Shown here piece after piece: positions 1-4,385 of a stretch of DNA of 6,126 bases. The DNA comes from Clostridia bacterium (GTDB taxonomy: Bacteria > Bacillota > Clostridia > Oscillospirales > CAG-272): contig CAADYQ010000031.1 in assembly GCA_900753295.1 (NCBI GenBank), positions 1 to 6,126 on the forward strand. The letters run 5' to 3'. Numbering within the stretch: the first letter of the stretch is position 1; every line of letters begins with the position of its first letter. Below the pieces are notes generated by a model. That model searched no databases and was not told the DNA's origin. It saw only the letters and a list, made by a program, of their open reading frames with translations. Both the position numbers and the translations under genes were made by a program.

Positions 1-73
1 CCCTGCAGAAAGAATGCAATTGTTCTCTCATGACCGGATCGTCATCACAAACGGCTATTCGGTATGTGTTCAT
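1..73 (-). CDS. Response regulator, N-terminal fragment of receiver domain (LytTR/AgrA-like guess)
   Basis: Only the first 24 codons are present; the gene runs off the left edge. The translation begins MNTYRIAVCDDDPVMREQL. A hydrophobic first strand (RIAV) followed by Cys and three consecutive Asp is the hallmark of a response-regulator receiver domain; the Asp cluster forms the acidic pocket that binds Mg2+ for phosphorylation. The phospho-acceptor Asp and the output domain lie outside the window. The IAVCDDD wording is most common in LytTR-output regulators (AgrA/ComE type), but that subtype is an inference. The start is ATG at 73-71, preceded by a modest GGTGAG ribosome site. The gene has its own promoter upstream and is separated from the ArdA-like genes, so it probably begins a new transcription unit, perhaps with a sensor kinase further left. 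Confidence 0.8.
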   Translation of the reverse strand, partial: MNTYRIAVCDDDPVMREQLHSFCR

Positions 74-122
74 TTTCTCACCCGCAATCACATGCACTTT
101 AATACATTGTATCATAAAACCG

Positions 123-157
123 ATCGGAAGCTGATTACCAGTTCCTCACATTCCGAT
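123..157 (-). other. Inverted repeat in the response-regulator leader
   Basis: ATCGGAA (123-129) and TTCCGAT (151-157) are perfect 7-bp inverted arms with a 21-nt spacer. They lie inside the leader transcribed from the 171-199 promoter. The right arm touches the promoter dyad. A leader hairpin is possible, but the stem is short and has no T-tract, so it is not a terminator. Confidence 0.3.
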
Positions 158-185
158 TTGTCGATATCTTATTATATCACAAATC
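155..185. promoter_or_regulatory. Dyad overlapping the -10 box and start site (candidate operator)
   Basis: The arms GATTTGTCGATAT (155-167) and ATATCACAAATC (174-185) are inverted copies apart from one extra C in the left arm, with a 6-nt AT-rich centre. The dyad covers the -10 box at 171-176 and the predicted start point of the response-regulator promoter. That is where a repressor would block RNA polymerase. No regulator can be named from the sequence. Confidence 0.45.
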
Positions 186-199
186 TTCCCATATTTCAA
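171..199 (-). promoter_or_regulatory. Sigma-A promoter for the response-regulator gene
   Basis: On the minus strand, TTGAAA (194-199) and TATAAT (171-176) are separated by exactly 17 bp. A TG one base upstream of the -10 box makes it an extended -10. Transcription would start near 164, leaving a leader of about 90 nt before the ATG at 73. A second, weaker extended -10 (TGATACAAT, with the hexamer at 106-111) has no recognisable -35. The promoter starts immediately after the stop codon of the 381-residue ArdA-like gene. Confidence 0.8.
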
Positions 200-209
200 C
201 CCCTTCCGC

Positions 210-1355
210 TTACATCCCGCCCATGCCCTGATCCATGTCCTGCAGGACATCCTCCAGGGTATAGCCTTCTTCCATACAAACAAAGCCGAGACCTTCCACA
301 AATTCGCCGTCATTGTTTTCGGCTATTGATTCGCCATAGCCCGCATAATCGAAAAACTCATCAATTTCATAAGGCAAGGAACAGTCCAGCTTGTTTTCCA
401 GCCACCATGCGCCGAGGTTGTTGGTGTCCCGCACACCCGGAGCATACTCGAAAAGCTCCAACGATTCCGCAATTCGGCACACTTCGCAGGAGGTGTTGGC
501 GTTTGCATACAGCACGGCTGCCGTGAATTTGTCCAGATCCCGGTCAGGTATTTTTGCGGCAGCATGGCATATCTCGTTGAACGCCTCCAAGCCCTCGTCG
601 TTCAGAATACGATCCATCACTTCGGAGAGCGGTTTCCCGAATCGGCTGCAGCTCATTTGAATGTGGCAATCGTCGAGGCTGTTTGCTCCCAACCGTTCCA
701 ATGCAAATTCGATGGAGGATTGCTCACACGGAGGATAGACGAATTCCGTTCTTCCTCCGTGACAGATTGCCACACTGGATTCCTCGGGACCGCCACAGAG
801 GTATTCGGGGAAGGTAATGCCGTTGTAGACTTCTTCCCACGGCACTTCATCGTTGATGAACATCAGTCCGTAATCGGTCCAGATGCCGCGCTTGCTGTTC
901 AGCAGGGCGCGACCTTCTTCGGCTCGTTTGGGATCGCGGTATTCCTCGTTGGAACAGCACCCACTGTGGATATCCATGTAGTGCTCAACTCCTACCGTCT
1001 GCATATCCGAGATGTTCTGAATCAGCGTGATCCTGCCGAGATTGAAGGTGTAGTTGATCAGCTGCCTGAGGTCCTGTGTATCAAAGCGGGATGCCGCCGC
1101 AAGCAGTTTTCCCATCTCGGTTCCGTCAAAGCTGTCCATTCGTTTGGCGAGGTAGTTCAGTTCATGGATGTTGGCGTAAGTGCCTTCCATGGATTTCAGT
1201 CCTTTGGGACCAACGAGATTATTGATGAAGACTGTAGCTTTGTGTCCGACCTCATTCTGTTCCGTCAGTCGCATGATCTCACCATCGGAACATGGAAATG
1301 ATACGGTTTCAATATGGTTGCCGCCTGTCAAAAGGGTTGCTTTGATCTGTGTCAT
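210..1355 (-). CDS. ArdA-like (antirestriction-type) protein with two related halves
   Basis: This is an acidic 381-residue protein with no signal peptide or membrane segment. By wording it resembles the ArdA-like antirestriction proteins of Firmicute conjugative elements. Residues about 40-180 contain an ELNYLAKRMD-type segment. Residues about 215-360 repeat the same layout (SIEFALERLGA, then LSEVMDRI) and end with a FFDYAGYGESIAEN segment like the C-terminal YIDYQAYGRDL part of Tn916 ArdA. ArdA proteins are DNA mimics that inhibit type I restriction enzymes when DNA enters a new host; whether this protein does so is inference. Its ATG directly follows the stop of the upstream gene (TAAATG). 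The ribosome site GGGAGG (1363-1368) lies inside that gene's last codons, so translation is coupled. The C-terminus is Gly-Met-Gly-Gly-Met, as in the neighbour. It is longer than classical ArdA (about 165 residues), consistent with two fused units. Confidence 0.6.
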   Translation of the reverse strand: MTQIKATLLTGGNHIETVSFPCSDGEIMRLTEQNEVGHKATVFINNLVGPKGLKSMEGTYANIHELNYLAKRMDSFDGTEMGKLLAAASRFDTQDLRQLINYTFNLGRITLIQNISDMQTVGVEHYMDIHSGCCSNEEYRDPKRAEEGRALLNSKRGIWTDYGLMFINDEVPWEEVYNGITFPEYLCGGPEESSVAICHGGRTEFVYPPCEQSSIEFALERLGANSLDDCHIQMSCSRFGKPLSEVMDRILNDEGLEAFNEICHAAAKIPDRDLDKFTAAVLYANANTSCEVCRIAESLELFEYAPGVRDTNNLGAWWLENKLDCSLPYEIDEFFDYAGYGESIAENNDGEFVEGLGFVCMEEGYTLEDVLQDMDQGMGGM

Positions 1356-2216
1356 TTACATTCCTCCCATCGTCATGCCGTGGGTATGCGGCATTTCACT
1401 GAATTCATCCGAATTGCGGACAAAGTAGCTGTCGCCGCTGTTCCAGAAGTGGACATTCATAATGCCGTCCGGAATCCTGATATCCTGCTGTTCGGCTCCT
1501 TCGCCCAGCCCGTCCGAATTCTGACCGGTGATGAATTCCTTGAGTTCCGCTTCTTCATCTTCTGTCAGCGGCTCGGTCAGCGTTGCACGCACTCTGCCGA
1601 AGAGGACTCCGTCAAAGCTCTCAAAATCCCATTTCAGAGACTTGATCTTTGCGACCGCCGAATTGCTCCCGTCAAAGTATTCCGCCATGTCGGTGTCGTC
1701 ACTTGCGGCGTAGGCATCAAACACGGCTTTGATTTCATCGGCATAGTCGTTCGCAAATCTGCCGTCAAGCTCGCAGTCGGAATCGTAGTCAAGATCACCG
1801 TATTTGTTGTATTCATAGACCGAGACCGTCAGAGGAAAATAGTAATCCTCGGTCACATACTTTGGTTTAAAGTCCATGACCTTGCGGCAGAGAGAGGAGA
1901 GACTGTCCGGGGGATTCAGCGACAGCTCCGCCTTCAGTTTTTCCTTCTGCGTTTGAGGCAGTTCCCGATAGAGATCGAGCGCCGTGTTGACGCTGCCGAG
2001 GCTATCTTTGGGTGTAACCAGCGCCGTGAGTTCATTTTCAAAGTCACTCTCGCCGAAGAGCTTCACTTTGATATAGTCTTCTTCCTCGTCCGAGCAGGGG
2101 ATGATGTACGCCGGGGTTCTGATGCCGATCCGACTCAAAGAGCCTGCAAGCTCCATCCGGGAGGTCGGCAGTTCAAGGACGGCTGTCTGATCGTTTCTTG
2201 TGATGATTGCTTTCAT
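1356..2216 (-). CDS. ArdA-like conjugative-element accessory protein
   Basis: This is an acidic 286-residue soluble protein. Residues about 20-95 (IGIRTPAYIIPCSDEEEDYI, then KVKLFGESDFENEL and a leucine-rich helix) match the N-terminal wording of proteins annotated as antirestriction ArdA in gut Clostridia. Residues about 185-270 carry a second conserved block (GRVRATLTEPLTEDEEAEL, GQNSDG, VHFWNSGDSYFVR) that accompanies it in those proteins. The many Asp and Glu residues fit DNA mimicry, but the function is inferred. The ATG at 2216 overlaps the stop of the cysteine-rich ORF by 4 nt (ATGA), with AAAGGA (2228-2233) 11 nt upstream. Its stop abuts the next gene's start, and its last codons (Met-Gly-Gly-Met) form that gene's ribosome site. 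The product is probably made together with both neighbours. Confidence 0.55.
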   Translation of the reverse strand: MKAIITRNDQTAVLELPTSRMELAGSLSRIGIRTPAYIIPCSDEEEDYIKVKLFGESDFENELTALVTPKDSLGSVNTALDLYRELPQTQKEKLKAELSLNPPDSLSSLCRKVMDFKPKYVTEDYYFPLTVSVYEYNKYGDLDYDSDCELDGRFANDYADEIKAVFDAYAASDDTDMAEYFDGSNSAVAKIKSLKWDFESFDGVLFGRVRATLTEPLTEDEEAELKEFITGQNSDGLGEGAEQQDIRIPDGIMNVHFWNSGDSYFVRNSDEFSEMPHTHGMTMGGM

Positions 2217-2395
2217 GTTCGTTTTTTTCCTTTCGTATAGAATTCATAGATTTCTTTGTCGTTTTCATTGAGGACGGGGGAGCGCGTGCGAATCTTATCT
2301 TCCAGGCAGCAGCAACGGGCGGTGCGGCATTTTCTGCGTCGGAAGTACAGGCAGTAGCTGCAGTCGCAATCTTCTTTTTTATAAATGTAACCGAT
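2213..2395 (-). CDS. Small cysteine-rich protein with a non-canonical or lost start codon
   Basis: An open frame of about 60 residues begins IGYIYKKEDCDCSYC and continues with spaced cysteines ending in a CCC cluster. Nine or so Cys within about 30 residues suggest a small metal-binding fold. Similar short Cys-rich ORFs accompany ardA-type genes in Firmicute conjugative elements (recalled, not checked). The stop overlaps the next gene's ATG by 4 nt, so it belongs to that operon. The start is odd. A near-perfect ribosome site (GAAAGGAGG, 2402-2410) is followed after 6 nt by ATC (2395-2393), and no ATG, GTG or TTG lies nearby in any frame. An in-frame ATG at 2473 exists, but it sits in the loop of a terminator hairpin and the intervening residues look non-coding. 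Either ATC is used, or the ancestral ATG has mutated and the gene is decaying. Confidence 0.55.
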   Translation of the reverse strand: MGYIYKKEDCDCSYCLYFRRRKCRTARCCCLEDKIRTRSPVLNENDKEIYEFYTKGKKRT

Positions 2396-2401
2396 GACGA
2401 G

Positions 2402-2410
2402 CCTCCTTTC
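2402..2410 (-). promoter_or_regulatory. Strong ribosome binding site facing ATC
   Basis: The minus strand reads GAAAGGAGG. Its core ends 6 nt before an in-frame ATC, exactly where an ATG is expected. This site fixes the intended start of the cysteine-rich protein and argues against the upstream in-frame ATG at 2473. Confidence 0.7.
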
Positions 2411-2444
2411 AGGCAGACACAAATATTTAACAAATAAAAATACG

Positions 2445-2489
2445 AAAAAAGGGCAGAAGGTGCGTAAAATCATCGCACTTTCTGCCCTT
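2445..2489 (-). terminator. Intrinsic terminator at the element edge
   Basis: The arms 2449-2464 and 2474-2489 form a 16-bp stem with a single G-T wobble and a 9-nt loop. On the minus strand the stem is followed by six T residues and then CGTATTTTT; there is no comparable T-tract on the plus side. It would stop transcription entering the ArdA-like operon from the right. No gene ends immediately upstream, so it may insulate the element or act as an attenuator ahead of the cysteine-rich ORF. Confidence 0.8.
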
Positions 2490-2502
2490 AAAAACAGGTA
2501 TT

Positions 2503-2529
2503 GCAGGGTTCAAATCCTGTCCGAAGCCG
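2503..2529 (+). other. tRNA 3'-end-like remnant, putative attachment site scar
   Basis: The stretch reads GCAGGGTTCAAATCCTGT followed by CCGAAGCCG and a run of T. GGTTCAAATCC (2507-2517) is a perfect tRNA T-loop/B-box, and CCTGT would be the 3' side of the T-stem. The 5' side carries an extra G that breaks normal pairing, and no D-arm or anticodon arm lies upstream. This is expected where an element integrated in a tRNA 3' end and recreated only the 3' part at its far end. If the T-stem ends at 2520, an 8-nt acceptor strand plus G73 would fit a tRNA-Sec-type gene; a tRNA-His-like reading (C73) is also possible. Neither can be settled here. Confidence 0.5.
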
Positions 2530-2553
2530 TTTTTTTGAAATGATATCTTTTTT
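2522..2553 (+). repeat. Split direct repeat, copy 1
   Basis: CGAAGCC (2522-2528) and ATGATATCTTTTTT (2540-2553) recur in the same order at 2641-2661. Here they are separated by 11 extra bases (GTTTTTTTGAA). This copy is joined to the tRNA-like remnant. Confidence 0.55.
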
Positions 2554-2607
2554 TCTGCACTCTGTATCCGCAAACCTCATGGTTGCGAAAAAGCGAGCAA
2601 ACGCGAG

Positions 2608-2640
2608 AAAAACCCCCGAAATCGTGAGATTTCGGGGGTT
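2608..2640 (-). terminator. Intrinsic terminator of tRNA-Gln (and probably the aro operon)
   Basis: The arms 2611-2623 and 2628-2640 pair perfectly over 13 bp, including five consecutive G-C pairs, around the tetraloop GTGA. On the minus strand a T5 run follows (2608-2612). It lies 34 nt past the tRNA 3' end. No terminator is visible between the last aro-operon gene and the tRNA, so readthrough from that operon would also end here. Confidence 0.9.
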
Positions 2641-2661
2641 CGAAGCCATGATATCTTTTTT
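2641..2661 (+). repeat. Split direct repeat, copy 2, inside the tRNA-Gln trailer
   Basis: CGAAGCC and ATGATATCTTTTTT are directly adjacent here. The unit also takes part in a 7-bp hairpin (GAAGCCA 2642-2648 with TGGCTTC 2661-2667) in the 3' trailer of tRNA-Gln, just before its terminator. Confidence 0.55.
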
Positions 2662-2673
2662 GGCTTCACAATA

Positions 2674-2749
2674 TGGCAGCGGGACTAGGATTCGAACCTA
2701 GGTAATGACGGAGTCAGAGTCCGTTGCCTTACCGCTTGGCGATACCGCT
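2674..2749 (-). tRNA. tRNA-Gln(CUG), CCA encoded
   Basis: The 76-nt cloverleaf reads on the minus strand. The D-stem is GCC/GGC. The anticodon stem is ACGGA/TCCGT with loop CTCTGAC, giving anticodon CTG, which reads CAG (Gln). The T-arm CTAGG-TTCGAAT-CCTAG is perfect, with discriminator G73 and genomic CCA. The acceptor stem AGCGGTA/TCCCGCT has one mismatch, U6 opposite C67. Its first pair is A1-U72, whereas bacterial tRNA-Gln usually has U1-A72. It has its own promoter and terminator. Confidence 0.92.
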
Positions 2750-2775
2750 ATACTGCTCTTCTTTTTAACGTACAT

Positions 2776-2804
2776 ATTATAGCAGAATCCGATGTCGTTG
2801 TCAA
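2776..2804 (-). promoter_or_regulatory. Perfect-consensus sigma-A promoter for tRNA-Gln
   Basis: The minus strand has TTGACA (2799-2804), a 17-bp spacer and TATAAT (2776-2781), matching the consensus at every hexamer position. Transcription would start near 2769, leaving a 5' leader of about 20 nt before the mature tRNA end at 2749. Confidence 0.93.
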
Positions 2805-2828
2805 TACTATTTCCCGAAAAAAACAAAA

Positions 2829-3341
2829 TTATTCTGAAAAAATCCGCTCTAAAATGCCGCGCATGGTCTCATCGGGCTGAAATTTAAGCGCACACCGCTC
2901 ATCGCGGTCCGTTCTGCCTTCCGGAAGATCGCCCTCGGCGGACGCCGGGATGAAAACATACGCTTCCCGCGGCAAAAGCTCCACGCACCTATTGACCGTT
3001 ACGACGCCACGGTCCTTAAGCTCGCGGCGCAAGGCGGGCGTATATTTTTCAAGTCTGCCGCCGCGCGCCTCAAAAACGCTCAGGCTTCTCTCGCGCCGCA
3101 GGTCGGTAACGACAAGCCAAACACCGTTCTCGTGCGCCGTGACGGTATAGGCATACCGGCAGAGCAAAAATCTTGCCGCGACCATGAGCGCGGCAAGAGC
3201 CGCCGCCGCGCCTATGGCGCGGAGCGGCGCTTTGAGTGCCTCGGAGGTCGGCATGATACCGCAGAACGTAACTGCGCACAGTGCCAGCACCACAGCCGCC
3301 GCGGGACGGCGGTCGGGCTTTGGCAGATATTCGTACCGCAT
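2829..3341 (-). CDS. Small two-helix membrane protein in the aro operon, function unknown
   Basis: I do not recognise this 170-residue protein. Residues about 14-33 and 40-62 are hydrophobic, Ala/Leu-rich and likely two membrane helices. They are joined by a short loop and preceded by a basic N-terminus (MRYEYLPKPDRRP). Residues about 66-170 form a charged soluble domain beginning with short beta-like stretches (YAYTVTAHENGVWLVVTDL) and ending in a predicted helix (MRGILERIFSE). A PH-like cytosolic domain is conceivable but not demonstrated. The ATG overlaps the DAHP synthase stop (TAATG), with only a weak ribosome site, so translation is probably coupled. It is the last protein gene of the aro operon. 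A role in aromatic amino acid metabolism is suggested only by position. Confidence 0.75.
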   Translation of the reverse strand: MRYEYLPKPDRRPAAAVVLALCAVTFCGIMPTSEALKAPLRAIGAAAALAALMVAARFLLCRYAYTVTAHENGVWLVVTDLRRERSLSVFEARGGRLEKYTPALRRELKDRGVVTVNRCVELLPREAYVFIPASAEGDLPEGRTDRDERCALKFQPDETMRGILERIFSE

Positions 3342-4369
3342 TATCTCAGCTCGGCGATATCAAGTATCAGGCGCTCGGTCTTTTCCCAGCCGAGGCAGGG
3401 GTCTGTTATCGACTTTCCGTAAACGCCGTCCTCTATCTTCTGGCACCCGTCCTCGATATAGGATTCTATCATAAGTCCCTTTACGAGCTTTGCGATATCG
3501 GCGGAATGGCGCGTGCTGTGGAGTATCTCCTTTGCTATACGGACCTGCTCAAGGTACTTTTTGCCCGAGTTCGAATGGTTGGTATCAACGATGACGGCAG
3601 GGTCTTTGAGTCCGCTGGCGGCATAAATACCGGCAAGCTGTGAGAGATCTTCATAGTGGTAGTTGGGGAACGACTGCCCCTGCTGGTTGACCCAGCCGCG
3701 CATTACGGCGTGTGCGAGCGGGTTGCCGTGGCTTTCGACCTCCCAGCCGCCGTAGCTGAAGACATGCCCGGTCTGAGCCGCCTTTATTGCGTTGACCATT
3801 ACCGACAGATCGCCGCTCGTCGGGTTTTTCATGCCCACGGGCAGATCGAGCCCGCTGGCGGTCAGGCGGTGCTGCTGGTTTTCGACCGAACGCGCGCCGA
3901 CTGCCACATACGAAAGCACATCGGCAAGGTAGCGGTGATTTTCGGGGTAAAGCATCTCGTCGGCGGCGGAAAAGCCTGTCTCGGCAAGAGATTTTACGTG
4001 CAGGCGGCGTATCGCCATAAGTCCGCGAAGCATATCGGGCGATGCGTGCGGGTCGCTCTGGTGGAGCATCCCCTTATACCCGACACCGGTCGTGCGCGGC
4101 TTGTTGGTGTAAATGCGGGGGATTATAAGGATCTTATCCTTCACCTTTTCCTGCACCTCGCGCAGACGCATGATATAATCGAGCACGGCGTCCTCGCGGT
4201 CGGCGGAGCAGGGACCGATGACAAGTACAAAGCGGTCGTCATCACCGGTGAACACGCGGCGTATCTCGGCATCGTTTTCTGCCTTTTTCTTTTTCATCTC
4301 CTCGGTGAGGGGATACATATTCATGATCTCCTCGGGGGCGGGAAGTCTGCGTTTGAATTCCATATTCAT
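3341..4369 (-). CDS. aroF: 3-deoxy-7-phosphoheptulonate (DAHP) synthase, class I
   Basis: It condenses phosphoenolpyruvate with erythrose 4-phosphate to DAHP, the first step of the shikimate pathway, in the cytosol. The 342-residue length is normal for the AroF/G/H class. By alignment to E. coli AroG, active-site and metal residues are present: GPCS (Cys54), the KPRTT substrate loop (Lys90), MKNPTSG (Lys181), NHSN (His265), MIES (Glu302) and ITDPCLGW (Asp323). The start is taken as ATG at 4369, with AAAGGA (4381-4386) 11 nt upstream. Another in-frame ATG lies two codons later. An upstream TTG at 4396 would overlap tyrA and place the ribosome site inside the gene, so it is rejected. The gene lies between tyrA and the small membrane protein gene. 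Feedback inhibition by an aromatic amino acid is usual for the class, but its specificity is not readable here. The symbol is generic. Confidence 0.95.
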   Translation of the reverse strand: MNMEFKRRLPAPEEIMNMYPLTEEMKKKKAENDAEIRRVFTGDDDRFVLVIGPCSADREDAVLDYIMRLREVQEKVKDKILIIPRIYTNKPRTTGVGYKGMLHQSDPHASPDMLRGLMAIRRLHVKSLAETGFSAADEMLYPENHRYLADVLSYVAVGARSVENQQHRLTASGLDLPVGMKNPTSGDLSVMVNAIKAAQTGHVFSYGGWEVESHGNPLAHAVMRGWVNQQGQSFPNYHYEDLSQLAGIYAASGLKDPAVIVDTNHSNSGKKYLEQVRIAKEILHSTRHSADIAKLVKGLMIESYIEDGCQKIEDGVYGKSITDPCLGWEKTERLILDIAELR

Positions 4370-4385
4370 AATATAACAAGTCCTT

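Noticed and set aside
174..193. Mini-ORF of six codons (Met-Gly-Arg-Phe-Val-Ile) after AAGGGG
   Set aside because: It lies entirely inside the response-regulator promoter upstream of the transcription start. It may be a relic of a lost coupled gene but is not supportable.
564..1301. Long plus-strand open frame of 245 codons opposite the ArdA-like gene
   Set aside because: It is a mirror of the minus-strand gene in a biased frame, without a ribosome site or recognisable domain. The same applies to the 308-codon plus-strand frame at 1314-2240 and to the frames opposite DAHP synthase and aroA.
2411..2445. Promoter for the cysteine-rich/ArdA-like operon
   Set aside because: The stretch is AT-rich but has no -35/-10 pair at proper spacing; TAAATA is a poor -10 with no partner.
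2396..2473. Cysteine-rich ORF starting at ATG 2473 (86 residues)
   Set aside because: The ATG lies in a terminator loop, the stretch encodes terminator stem and T-tract, and the ribosome site is 60-odd bases downstream.
2572..2590. Small hairpin CGCAAACC-TCAT-GGTTGCG as a terminator
   Set aside because: The stem is only 7 bp with a bulge, and neither strand has a T-tract after it.
2501..2701. 66-codon plus-strand ORF over the junction
   Set aside because: It runs through the tRNA-like remnant, a terminator stem and the tRNA-Gln 3' end, so it is not a gene.
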